DNA of 64,000 bases from JBMNCR01 sp049366695 (GTDB taxonomy: Bacteria > Bacillota > Clostridia > Eubacteriales > Alkalibacteraceae). A program made the position numbers and the translations under genes. Positions 38,162 through 46,804 of the stretch are shown piece after piece (positions within the stretch are counted from its first letter, which is position 1; the number at the start of each line of letters is the position of its first letter). The notes under the pieces were generated by a model. The model made no database searches, had not been told where the DNA came from, and saw only the letters and a program-made list of their open reading frames with translations. The DNA lies in contig JBMNCR010000080.1 of NCBI GenBank assembly GCA_049366695.1, positions 1 to 64,000 of the forward strand. The letters are read 5' to 3'.

Positions 38162-38218
38162 AATAGATTTAGGCGTATTATTAATACAATCGCAAACATG
38201 CTTACGCCAGCACCAACG
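38162..38218 (+). repeat. Dispersed 57-bp repeat, copy B
   Basis: Gapless match to 34336-34392 with 7 differences; the last 19 nt are identical. It begins 22 nt after the trmD stop, at the point where conserved gene order breaks. On the minus strand this copy has an open frame (VGAGVSMFAIVLIIRL), which copy A does not keep. Confidence 0.75.
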
Positions 38219-38395
38219 GCGAGTAAAATAAAAAAATGCATCACTAGTATAGAAGATTACGCAAGGTAAGCCATAGCTAAAGATCATAAGTTAAAAACAA
38301 ATAAATCGCCTATAAAAAATACAGTAGATAGTGAATTTCATAATAGGGCTGTTTTTTCATGCGATTGCGTGTGTTTTATCTTAATATATGAATTA

Positions 38396-38424
38396 TTGAC
38401 ACATTTATAGGTTGATGGTAATAT
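38396..38424 (+). promoter_or_regulatory. SigA-type promoter for the FMN/FAD lipoprotein gene
   Basis: TTGACA and TAATAT with exactly 17-nt spacing. The predicted 5' leader to 38566 is about 135 nt, long enough for regulation, but I see no known riboswitch in it. Confidence 0.65.
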
Positions 38425-38565
38425 TAAATTAGTAAATTATAGCAATAATACTATATATATTTATAATATACTTGATCAATATGAAGTATCCAAAATATGA
38501 TATATTTAATAGCTATAATATAAAACAAAAAATAGATTAAGAAATCAAAAAAGGGGGATGATTTT

Positions 38566-40500
38566 ATGAAAAAGAAAGTTCTTGTATTAATGTTGGTAGT
38601 ATTACTTACAATTACATTATCCACAACAGGCTGTACACAACAGAAAGTTGAGAAGACGACGGTTACTGATTTTACGGAAGTATATGAGGTTCCCGGAATG
38701 AGTGTTTCAACTAAAGTGAAAGTTGAAGTAAGTTTTAAGGATAACGCCATTCAGTCCATAAAAGTGTTGGAGAGCGATGAAACGAAGACTATCCTCGATA
38801 CTGTTATCGAAAAGCTTATACCACGGATTATCGAAGCTCAATCTTTAGGAGTAGATTCTATTACCGGTGCAACTGGTTCGTCAGCAGCAATTAAGGCTGC
38901 TGTAGCGAAAGGGATAGATTCCAACGGAGGCGATTCAACAGAGTGGTATACGACTGTTGAGAAAAGTACCGATGTTGTAAAATACGAAGGTTATGATGTT
39001 ATCGTTGTTGGCCTCGGCGGTAGTGGTATGGCGTCGTATTTATCTGCCGCACAAGGCGGTGCGACAGTGTTTGGCATTGAGGCTGCTGCAAAAATTGGCG
39101 GTAATACTGCTGTGTGTGGTGGACCTATGGCTATTAACCCTCAGACAAAAATGGATTCACAAAACGACGGTCAAAAGTTCCTTGAGGAAGAGGATCTCAT
39201 TGTAGACTGGATGGATTATACCCAAGGTGATGCAAAAGAGGATATTGTTCGCTTGTTTGTTGAGGAGTCTGGTGAAACGTTAGATTGGCTTGCCACTGAC
39301 TTTGATTTCAAATTTATGGACGTTGTACCTTTCTTCCATCCTAAACAGTGGCCTGTTGTATCAAACTATGCTACTGAGGATTACCAGGATGACGATGCTC
39401 TAGACTTAAATAAGACACCAATGTTTACCGCAGCTATTGATAAAGCAAAATCATTTAACTCTAAGAATGACTATATGTTGGAGCTAACTGCCACTGACCT
39501 CATTCTTGAGGACGGAAAAATTGTAGGTGTGAAATCCGAGTATTATGATGGTACAACCTATGAAATTTATGGTGATTCCGTAATTCTAGCAACAGGTGGT
39601 TTCATCGGCAATACTGAAATGAAAGAAGAATACTTTGGAAGTGATTATAGAACCGAAGCCTTGACGACAGAAGACGGCTCTGGTATTGAGATGGCACTGG
39701 CAGCAGGAGCTGGGACATATAATATTGATATGCCAGCCATGGTACACATTGGGCAGGTGAAGAATATTATACGTACAGACGAACTTACAGGTGATCAAAA
39801 GGCAATACTTACTGCATTGGCTCAAAAATCTGATTCCCTAATTGTAGGAATGTCCGGAAAGCGTTTTGCGAATGAGGCATCATTTACTGGTATCGCTTTC
39901 GACAACTGGAAAGATGGTGGTTACTTCTACTCTATCTATTCTCAGGATATCCTTGATAATATTAAGGAAAACGGCATAGAGGTACCGTTCTCTCAAATGT
40001 TCCTCTCACAGGGTACAGTTACACCAGGAGTACCTGTTGAGGACCTCGATCAAATTCTTGAAGTTGGTGAGCAGTTTGGCAACGTGGTACGCGCAGATAC
40101 ACTAGAGGAGCTTGCAACAAAGCTAAATACTCCTGAACTTGTGACAACCGTTGAAGAGTATAATACATATGCTACCGGTACACCTGATCCTTTAGGTAAA
40201 TCCGTTGATCAAATTAAAGCAATTGGCGAGGGTCCTTATGTAGCAGTGATAGGTGCTGGTTACTACTATGGTACATGTGGAGGACTGGATATCAATAAAA
40301 ATATGCAAGTTCTCAAGTCGGACGGTACAGCATTTGATAACCTATATTCAGTAGGTCAGGACTCTATGGGTGTGCTATTTACACCAAAGAACGCATATGT
40401 CACATATGGTGGCGCAGCTCAAGGTTGGGCAATAACCTCTGGTAGACTTGCCGGAGAGGATGCAGCTTCTAATTTTGCAGAATCTGACTCATCTAACTAA
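38566..40500 (+). CDS. Exported FMN-binding/FAD reductase-like lipoprotein
   Basis: A 644-aa protein. A signal peptide ends in a lipobox-like TTGC (Cys23), so it should be anchored outside the membrane. Residues about 40-115 form an FMN-binding domain with the ApbE flavinylation motif DSITGATGSS (predicted FMN at Thr103). Residues about 143-620 form a fumarate reductase/KstD-type FAD domain (VIVVGLGGSGMAS, later GKRFANE). This layout matches extracytoplasmic fumarate, urocanate and related reductases of anaerobic respiration. The usual His-Thr-Met-Gly-Gly substrate motif reads Tyr-Gly-Thr-Cys-Gly-Gly (about 568-573), so fumarate is unlikely. The gene is single, visibly less AT-rich than its neighbours, and has its own promoter and terminator. 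Substrate unknown; no apbE is visible. Confidence 0.85.
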   Translation: MKKKVLVLMLVVLLTITLSTTGCTQQKVEKTTVTDFTEVYEVPGMSVSTKVKVEVSFKDNAIQSIKVLESDETKTILDTVIEKLIPRIIEAQSLGVDSITGATGSSAAIKAAVAKGIDSNGGDSTEWYTTVEKSTDVVKYEGYDVIVVGLGGSGMASYLSAAQGGATVFGIEAAAKIGGNTAVCGGPMAINPQTKMDSQNDGQKFLEEEDLIVDWMDYTQGDAKEDIVRLFVEESGETLDWLATDFDFKFMDVVPFFHPKQWPVVSNYATEDYQDDDALDLNKTPMFTAAIDKAKSFNSKNDYMLELTATDLILEDGKIVGVKSEYYDGTTYEIYGDSVILATGGFIGNTEMKEEYFGSDYRTEALTTEDGSGIEMALAAGAGTYNIDMPAMVHIGQVKNIIRTDELTGDQKAILTALAQKSDSLIVGMSGKRFANEASFTGIAFDNWKDGGYFYSIYSQDILDNIKENGIEVPFSQMFLSQGTVTPGVPVEDLDQILEVGEQFGNVVRADTLEELATKLNTPELVTTVEEYNTYATGTPDPLGKSVDQIKAIGEGPYVAVIGAGYYYGTCGGLDINKNMQVLKSDGTAFDNLYSVGQDSMGVLFTPKNAYVTYGGAAQGWAITSGRLAGEDAASNFAESDSSN

Positions 40501-40517
40501 TAAATAAAGATTTTCAT

Positions 40518-40565
40518 AAGGTGACTTTTTACTCCATTTGATGGAGGAAGAAGTCACCTTTCTTG
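40518..40565 (+). terminator. Terminator after the FMN/FAD lipoprotein gene
   Basis: About 20-bp imperfect stem (AAGGTGACTT...AAGTCACCTT) with inner CTCCAT/ATGGAG and a 3-4 nt loop, followed by TCTTG. Confidence 0.75.
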
Positions 40566-40947
40566 AATAAATTTTATCGGAATGTGAAGAACATCTACGG
40601 CATTAAATCAAGTAGTTACACATAAATATATAAAAAAAAGATATACCTAATCAGAAAATGATGAGCAGAAATATAAAAAGATTTAAAACAAGTATGGATG
40701 AAAAATTCTTAGACACAATTATGAAAAAAAATTAGTAATAATTTATAGCTGAGCTGCACTCATAAGGGCAATTTTGCAAATAATAAAAAGGTATTATTAT
40801 TGTACTTAAAAAAAGACAATATAACTAATAAACTAAGCTTTTCAAAATATTTTAGTAATTATAGTTATTGATTTTTAAAAAATAGCGTTGAAAAGCTAAC
40901 TTTGAATAACAGTTCATGCGATTGCCGTGGTGACTAATGTAGAATTG
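40566..40947. other. Gap between lipoprotein gene and convergent regulator
   Basis: About 380 nt with no credible gene. It has a 10-bp inverted repeat (AGCTTTTCAA at 40836 and TTGAAAAGCT at 40888) and the second copy of TCATGCGATTGC at 40914-40925. A 25-codon ORF at 40658 is too short to support. Confidence 0.5.
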
Positions 40948-42423
40948 TTATTTTTGATTGCTTATATTTTTCATCATGCGGCAAGATAGAAGGATGTGTT
41001 CGCGCACATCTACACTATCAAGATTTATTGATACTACATTTTCAATTCGATTCAATCGTTGTGTTAAAGTATTTCTGTGAATAAAAAGCTTGTCTGCTGT
41101 TAAAGATAAAGATCTTTCATTAGCTAAGTATACATACAAGGTTTTTAATAGTTTGGAGTTTTTCTTTTTATCAATATCAGCAAGGGTGGTCACAGCTGGA
41201 TGACATAATTTGGACACCTTAAGTATATTTTCTAACTGTGCAGTTATGTAAGTCCAGACATGATCGTTACAAAAGCTGATTCTTTTGTTGCGTTTGCTGT
41301 ACCTAGAAGCGGCTTCTGCCTGAATGAATTGTACGTATAAATTGTCCCAGCAGGTAAAAGGCATAGAAACGCCGCAAACAAAAGAAAGTACGTTTATTAT
41401 CTTCGATAGTTCAGGCTTTATTTCAGGCAAGTCATTTTCTCGTATTAACATGATAGTGAGACCTCTCCATATGAAGCAATATCCTCTAGTCATGCGTATT
41501 CTTAGTTCGCCGCATAGAACTTCAGAAGTAAGGGTTCCTTCATCGGTCCAAAAACCTAATAAAAGAAATTTTTCGCATGATTCAAAGCCTAAGGTCGAGA
41601 GTGCCCAATCAAGTTTGTATGTATCATAAGAGCTCTGATCAAGCATTTCACAGAACAACTCGGATAACGAAGTTGATTCTTTAGGCTGGGTTATGTGGGC
41701 AATTGCATCGAGTAGTGCAGTTGCTAAAATACATGTTGTTTCGGTAACAGTATTCTTGTACTGCATGACTTGAAGATAAAGGTGATAATCATGTGTTGTA
41801 TTTAATTTACCTATAACACATGTGAAATCTTTATTAGGGAAAGTAAAGATGGACGTTGTGTTTTCTTGTGTCAAAGCTTTATAATGTGGAGAATTTCTTA
41901 AGTTTTGTATAGCAGAAAATGGAAGTCTATGTTTATCGACTATGTGACTCCAAAATGTACGAAAATTAATATTCTTATAGCTCTTAGTAAGAGCAAATAC
42001 TTCACCGTGCCAATTCGCAATAAATGCAGGATTATCAAAATAAGGTTCTGCAATATCTAATAATCCTTGTATATCAACACCGTTTGCAATTGCAGTTATT
42101 AAACTACTTTCAAAGCTTTGGTAGTATTGAAAAGCTTCTAATAATGTGTTGAAAATTCTAGGTAAATTTTGATCGTCGATAATAAAGTAAGCATCCTGTG
42201 TAATACCCACAATATTTTGGAGGTCATACTGTATAAGTTCATTGTCTTCTGAGATGAATGGGGCTAGATCACGAAAATACCCTACATTAAGAAAATTAGC
42301 CAGTACTTTTCCCTCAAACAGCTTTAAACCATTCAGTGGTTTGTCTAACTTACCAGTTACTATTAATATGTCACAATCCTTTTGAATAAGCCTATCCTTA
42401 ATCATGGCAATTGAAATTTGCAT
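40948..42423 (-). CDS. PucR/CdaR-type transcriptional regulator
   Basis: A 491-aa regulator. The C-terminal PucR helix-turn-helix (SLSLTADKLFIHRNTLTQRLNRIE) is clear; the N-terminal 250 residues form an unassigned sensor domain and the middle is GGDEF-like as in CdaR proteins. The start at 42423 (MQISIAM) is preferred over the longer frame from 42459 because GAAGGGA lies 9 nt upstream. It is divergent from the flavin-lipoyl operon and probably controls it, responding to that pathway's substrate. A 14-bp near-palindrome (42492-42505) lies in the shared promoter region. Confidence 0.85.
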   Translation of the reverse strand: MQISIAMIKDRLIQKDCDILIVTGKLDKPLNGLKLFEGKVLANFLNVGYFRDLAPFISEDNELIQYDLQNIVGITQDAYFIIDDQNLPRIFNTLLEAFQYYQSFESSLITAIANGVDIQGLLDIAEPYFDNPAFIANWHGEVFALTKSYKNINFRTFWSHIVDKHRLPFSAIQNLRNSPHYKALTQENTTSIFTFPNKDFTCVIGKLNTTHDYHLYLQVMQYKNTVTETTCILATALLDAIAHITQPKESTSLSELFCEMLDQSSYDTYKLDWALSTLGFESCEKFLLLGFWTDEGTLTSEVLCGELRIRMTRGYCFIWRGLTIMLIRENDLPEIKPELSKIINVLSFVCGVSMPFTCWDNLYVQFIQAEAASRYSKRNKRISFCNDHVWTYITAQLENILKVSKLCHPAVTTLADIDKKKNSKLLKTLYVYLANERSLSLTADKLFIHRNTLTQRLNRIENVVSINLDSVDVREHILLSCRMMKNISNQK

Positions 42424-42491
42424 ATAAAACATCCCTTCACATATGTGCAGTATGCACACTGATTAAAAAACTGGCAATTGTTTTACTATTC

Positions 42492-42505
42492 ACAATGTAC
42501 GTTGT
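42492..42505. promoter_or_regulatory. Candidate operator in the divergent PucR/operon region
   Basis: ACAATGTACGTTGT is a palindrome with one mismatched pair, 69 bp upstream of the regulator start and 210 bp upstream of the operon. The 291-nt divergent region has no other clear palindrome. Confidence 0.4.
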
Positions 42506-42714
42506 ATTTAAATTAATTGTATATATAATTGAAAGTGAAGTCAACTGAATGTAGAGAGAATATGAGTTTACAATCAGTAAATGTTAGAGCCCGTTTTAGT
42601 ATTGCGTTAGATTTTGTATTTAAAAGTTATATTTTTAACAATAACAAAAAGGTGCTTAATCATTGTGGACTTTAATAAGAATAGGAAATTGCAAAGTTAG
42701 GAGAGGAGAAAAGA

Positions 42715-44154
42715 ATGAAAGTGAAAAATCAGACAGGTCATGAATTGCGAAATGCTATTGCAGCGATTGTCGGACCGAAGTATGTGAGTGACGATTATTA
42801 TGCACTAATTCCTTATGCAAGAGATATAAGTGCATTTCCAGGTGTTATGCCTGGGGTTGTAGTACGTCCAAAAACCTCCGAAGAAGTATCAGAAATTGTG
42901 AAATTGGCAAATCGAACAGGGTATCCAATTACAGTAAAAGGTGGGGGACAAGCTGGTGGTGGTGTTACAAAAGGTGAAGCAACACGTAACATTATGCTTG
43001 ATATGGGTCGAATGGATTCAATTGAAGTAGACACTGACAATTTGAAAGTGACAGTTGGAGCTGGAGCACGACTTAGCACTATAGATGATGCGCTAAGACC
43101 TTATAATTATTACATAAATTCTGTAATAGGACCTTACTTTACGGCAACAGCCGGTGGCCTTACTAGTGGTATAGCTGGTGCCGGATTTGGTAAAAATGTA
43201 GCAACTTCAGGTTGTAATAATTCATTTGTATTAGGATTAAAAGTAGTATTACCAAATGGTGATGTTGTTACTACTGGAGCCAGTCCGGATGCAAATGTAA
43301 ACCGTGATGGTATATATTTCCGTGAAGTAACCGGTCCAGATCTAACGGATTTATTCATGGCTAGTGGTGGTGCTTTTGGATTAATTACTGAAGTGATTTA
43401 TAAGATTATTCCTATTCCTGAAAAAATAAAATCGATTAGTTATGTTGCTCCATCTATGGAAGTTGTATGGGATATATATTTAGAACTTAGCAAAGAAGAA
43501 CGAGTGCCTTATTCCAATACCATAATGTTTGAGATGACTAACTATATGGTAAAACCAATCTCAGACGGTATAGAAGGGTATGGTGCAATGTTTTTTTCAG
43601 TTGAAGGTGATTATGAAGAGGATATCGACTCTAGAATCCAAAACATTTCAGATGTATGTGAAAAGCATAGTGCTATACGAGGGAATGATAAAATGGATTA
43701 TTTTGCCAAGACTGGTTGTACTGGTACAATGGAAATAGTACATGATGTTCCTTCAAATTCATGTCCTTTCATGACATGGGAAACAATGTATCCACGAGCT
43801 AAATCATTAGAATTTACTAAAGGCTTATTATCAACATTTTATGGTGTAGAAGGACATAGAGAAAATGCTACTGCTGCTGGATTGTATCTTGTTCCGATGG
43901 GACATATTTTCTTGACTGGAGTTACGATAAGAAGTGGTTTTTCAACTCCTGCGGCAGAAGAGCATCTTCGCAAAACATGGCGTATTGGTGAGGAATATAT
44001 GCGTAAAAACGGAACTAGCTCAGCTTATGCACAAGGAACAAACACTAATTTTATTGCAGAATCTTGGTCACCAATTTATTCTAAAATGATGAATTCTATA
44101 AAGAATACATTTGATCCGAATAATATCATGTGTCCAGGACTGTGGAACTTTTGA
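42715..44154 (+). CDS. GlcD-like FAD-binding dehydrogenase (VAO/PCMH family)
   Basis: A 479-aa flavoprotein. The N-terminal PCMH FAD-binding domain runs to about residue 225 (VVVRPKTSEEVSEIVKLAN, GGGQAGGG in the pyrophosphate loop, ATAGGLTSGIAGAGFGKN). The C-terminal FAD-oxidase domain ends with the typical TFDPNNIMCPG. Relatives oxidise 2-hydroxy acids (GlcD, D-lactate dehydrogenase) or phenolic alcohols. It is first of a five-gene operon and is followed 17 nt later by an Fe-S CCG protein, the GlcD/GlcF-type arrangement. Electron flow is probably from FAD to that protein. Substrate not determinable. Base composition is less AT-rich than the core genes. Confidence 0.88.
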   Translation: MKVKNQTGHELRNAIAAIVGPKYVSDDYYALIPYARDISAFPGVMPGVVVRPKTSEEVSEIVKLANRTGYPITVKGGGQAGGGVTKGEATRNIMLDMGRMDSIEVDTDNLKVTVGAGARLSTIDDALRPYNYYINSVIGPYFTATAGGLTSGIAGAGFGKNVATSGCNNSFVLGLKVVLPNGDVVTTGASPDANVNRDGIYFREVTGPDLTDLFMASGGAFGLITEVIYKIIPIPEKIKSISYVAPSMEVVWDIYLELSKEERVPYSNTIMFEMTNYMVKPISDGIEGYGAMFFSVEGDYEEDIDSRIQNISDVCEKHSAIRGNDKMDYFAKTGCTGTMEIVHDVPSNSCPFMTWETMYPRAKSLEFTKGLLSTFYGVEGHRENATAAGLYLVPMGHIFLTGVTIRSGFSTPAAEEHLRKTWRIGEEYMRKNGTSSAYAQGTNTNFIAESWSPIYSKMMNSIKNTFDPNNIMCPGLWNF

Positions 44155-44171
44155 GGAAGGAGATAATATAA

Positions 44172-45341
44172 ATGTTAGAAAAATATAAAAAAATGGCTTT
44201 TGCATGTAGCAGATGCGGTATGTGTATTGTAGGTGAAGCAGGATATGTTTGTCCGGTTCAGCAACATACAGGAGGTTTTGATCAATATGTTGCTAGAGGA
44301 CGTAACCAAATTGCAAAGGCAATATTAAATGGTGATTTAGAATACAGTAATGAATTAATGGAAAGCACTTTTACATGTCTTGGATGTAATAGTTGCCATG
44401 TTCAGTGTACTAGGATGGATCCACTTACAGGTGAAAAAAATATTATTGAAGAGACAAAGTTAACTAATGCATTAAGAGTCGATCTAGTTAAAGCTGGATA
44501 TGGTCCACCGGAACCACTAAAAGCTGTAGATGCTAGTGTAAAGTCAGCACATAATGTGTTTGGTTTACCGGAAGAAAGAAGAGGCAAATGGGCTGAAGGA
44601 CTTAATCTTCCTAAAAGTGGGGATACAGTTTATTTTGCAGGATGCTACTCATCATATAGAGATACAAAAACAGCAAAGGCTACAGTTGCTATTTTAAGAG
44701 CAGGAGGAATTGAACCAGCTTATCTTGCTGAAGAAGAGTGGTGTTGTGGTGTTCCTCAATTAGCTGACGGTAATGTTGGTTTAGCTGAAGAACTTATCGT
44801 ACACAATATGGAAGCATTAAAAGCAGCAGGAGTGAAACGGGTTATTACTTCATGTGCCGGTTGCTTCCATGCAATAAAATCTGATTATCCTGAAGTTATA
44901 GGCAACTTACCTTTCGAAGTTGTTCATAGTAGTGAAGTAATTGCTGAACTTATTGACTCAGGGAAAATCAAATTGGATAAGGAAGTTGCAAAGACCTTTA
45001 CATATCACGATCCTTGTCACTTAGGCAGACACGAAGGTGTATATGAAGAACCGCGTAAGGTCTTGAATTCAATTAGTGGAGCTAATTTGGTTGAAATGCC
45101 AAGAAATAAGGAGAATTCGTGGTGCTGTGGCGGTGGGTCAGTTGTTTCAACTGCTTTTCCTGAATTATCTAGTGATATTGCTAACGGTCGTGTCGAAGAA
45201 GCAAAAGACACTGAAGCAGAGGCAATTGTTTCAACATGTCCGTCATGTGAAAAAGGATTATCAGCAGCTGCAAGAAAATCAAAAATGAAAGTTTATGACT
45301 TATCAGTTATAGTAGCAGATGCTATGGGATTGAAAATATAG
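44172..45341 (+). CDS. HdrD/GlpC-like Fe-S protein with two CCG domains
   Basis: A 389-aa protein. Two 4Fe-4S sites are at the N-terminus: Cys12, 15, 18, 27 (widened spacing before the CP) and Cys69, 72, 75, 79. Two CCG domains follow: Cys158, Cys191-192, Cys228, Cys231, and Cys282, Cys318-319, Cys356, Cys359. In HdrB/HdrD, CCG domains carry noncubane 4Fe-4S clusters that act on disulfides; in GlcF/GlpC they pass electrons from a flavoprotein. Next to a lipoyl carrier the disulfide chemistry is notable. No membrane helix is visible, so it is probably cytoplasmic. It lies 17 nt after the FAD gene and 13 nt before the lipoyl carrier gene. Confidence 0.9.
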   Translation: MLEKYKKMAFACSRCGMCIVGEAGYVCPVQQHTGGFDQYVARGRNQIAKAILNGDLEYSNELMESTFTCLGCNSCHVQCTRMDPLTGEKNIIEETKLTNALRVDLVKAGYGPPEPLKAVDASVKSAHNVFGLPEERRGKWAEGLNLPKSGDTVYFAGCYSSYRDTKTAKATVAILRAGGIEPAYLAEEEWCCGVPQLADGNVGLAEELIVHNMEALKAAGVKRVITSCAGCFHAIKSDYPEVIGNLPFEVVHSSEVIAELIDSGKIKLDKEVAKTFTYHDPCHLGRHEGVYEEPRKVLNSISGANLVEMPRNKENSWCCGGGSVVSTAFPELSSDIANGRVEEAKDTEAEAIVSTCPSCEKGLSAAARKSKMKVYDLSVIVADAMGLKI

Positions 45342-45354
45342 GAGGAAAGAGATT

Positions 45355-45756
45355 ATGTTAGAAAAATATGAAGTAAGAGGAATTCCATCATATACAAAGG
45401 AAAATACATGGGCTAAGGTAATGGCGGATGGTTCTGTTAAGGTAGGTATTACTGATTATGCGCAACAAATGCTCAATGATATCGTTTTTGTAGATATTCA
45501 TGAAGAGGGTAGCGATGTTACTCATATGCAACCTTTTGCAACAGCTGAATCAAGCAAAGCAGTATCTGATGTATATTCCCCTGTAAGTGGAACAATTAAA
45601 GAAATAAATGAAGAAGCAATTGATGATCCAGGTGTTATAAACAGGGATCCTTATGATGCAGGTTGGCTTGTGACTATTGAACCTACAAATTTAGACGAAG
45701 AAATGAATAATCTTCTAAGTGCAGATGAATATAAAAAACTAATTGCGGGTATCTAG
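45355..45756 (+). CDS. GcvH-like lipoyl carrier protein
   Basis: A 133-aa lipoyl-domain protein of the glycine cleavage H type. The lipoylated lysine is predicted at Lys68 in ESSKAVSDVYSPVSG. DGSVKVGITDYAQ and the C-terminal DAGWLVTIEP are H-protein features. In glycine cleavage the H protein works with GcvP and GcvT; neither is here. In sulfur-oxidising sHdr systems, H-like proteins (LbpA) instead serve Hdr-type complexes. The neighbours, an Hdr-like CCG protein, lipoate ligase and Lpd, fit that second kind of role better. That is inference; a glycine cleavage spare copy cannot be excluded. Confidence 0.9.
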   Translation: MLEKYEVRGIPSYTKENTWAKVMADGSVKVGITDYAQQMLNDIVFVDIHEEGSDVTHMQPFATAESSKAVSDVYSPVSGTIKEINEEAIDDPGVINRDPYDAGWLVTIEPTNLDEEMNNLLSADEYKKLIAGI

Positions 45757-45811
45757 TTAAAGGTTGTTGATAAAACAGAACTTGTTTTGATGAAAATATT
45801 GGAGGACTTCA

Positions 45812-46804
45812 ATGATAACAAAGCTTAACTATTATCGGTCACATCACACTGTTCCGTATTGGAACTTAGGTGTGGAGACTTTTCTATTAAATACAGTTCC
45901 TAAAGATACTTGTACGCTTTATCTTTGGCAGAACCAACGGACTGTTGTAGTGGGTAAAAATCAGAATTGCTGGGCTGAATGTAGAGTAAACAACCTAGAA
46001 GAAGATGGTGGATACTTAGTACGAAGGCTATCAGGAGGTGGCGCTGTTTATCACGATAAGCAAAATATCAATTTCACTTTTTTATTAAATGAAGAGGATT
46101 ATGATGTAGAGCGTCAATTAGAAGTTATTCTTCTGGCAGTGAGAAGCTTCGGCTTGGATGCGCGCAAAAACGGTCGCAATGACATCACTATCGATGGTAG
46201 AAAGTTTTCGGGAAATGCTTTTTATAAAAGTGAAGGAAAATGCTATCATCACGGTACATTACTTGTGGATGTCGACACTTTTGCTATGAATCGCTATCTA
46301 AACGTGTCAACTGACAAATTAGAAAGCAAAGGTGTTGCATCAGTAAAATCAAGAGTTGTAAACTTAAAGGAATTGTGTCCGGATATTACAATAACAGCTC
46401 TTTGTGAGGCTCTAGTTGATGCATTTAGTCAGGTCTATGGTAGTTATCCAAAAACGCTTACTGAAAGTGATATAGATTATACTAAAGTAAAAGAGTTGGA
46501 AGGTGAATTTGAATCCTGGGACTGGAATTTTGGAAGGAATGTAGCTTTTAGTTGGCAGGCACAACGTCGTTTTGCTTGGGGAGGCGTAAATATCCAAGTT
46601 TTAGTTGAAAAAGGAAGGGTGGTTGATGCAATTATATATTCTGATGCTATGGAAGGGGAATTTATTGCATCTTTACCCACTTTACTAATTGGTAAAACAT
46701 TTGATATTTCTTCATTGATGCAAGCGTTAGAAACGACAACTACACCGGATGAAGAAAACATTATTACTGATCTTAGGCAATTAATAAAGGAGGAATTACT
46801 TTGA
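45812..46804 (+). CDS. lplA: Lipoate-protein ligase
   Basis: A 330-aa ligase that activates lipoate with ATP and transfers it to lipoyl domains. RRLSGGGAVYHD (about residues 72-83), NFTFL, GRNDITIDGRKFSGNAFY and HHGTLLVDVD are the LplA active-site motifs, and a C-terminal accessory domain of about 80 residues is present. Gene order places it between the lipoyl carrier and Lpd, so its target is probably the adjacent GcvH-like protein. It overlaps the next gene by 4 bp. Confidence 0.93.
   Translation: MITKLNYYRSHHTVPYWNLGVETFLLNTVPKDTCTLYLWQNQRTVVVGKNQNCWAECRVNNLEEDGGYLVRRLSGGGAVYHDKQNINFTFLLNEEDYDVERQLEVILLAVRSFGLDARKNGRNDITIDGRKFSGNAFYKSEGKCYHHGTLLVDVDTFAMNRYLNVSTDKLESKGVASVKSRVVNLKELCPDITITALCEALVDAFSQVYGSYPKTLTESDIDYTKVKELEGEFESWDWNFGRNVAFSWQAQRRFAWGGVNIQVLVEKGRVVDAIIYSDAMEGEFIASLPTLLIGKTFDISSLMQALETTTTPDEENIITDLRQLIKEELL

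Larger units (their letters stand above)
38141..38565. other. Intergenic junction between core operon and accessory region
   Basis: 425 nt without a convincing ORF. It holds copy B of the dispersed repeat (38162-38218), a 12-nt direct repeat element (38357-38368) also found at 40914, and a strong promoter (38396-38424). rplS would be expected here. Confidence 0.6.

Noticed and set aside
38566..40500. Plain call as fumarate reductase
   Set aside because: The family's conserved active-site His motif is replaced by YGTCGG, so the substrate should not be stated.
40658..40735. 25-codon ORF starting MMSRNIKRFK
   Set aside because: Too short, no convincing ribosome binding site and no recognisable family.
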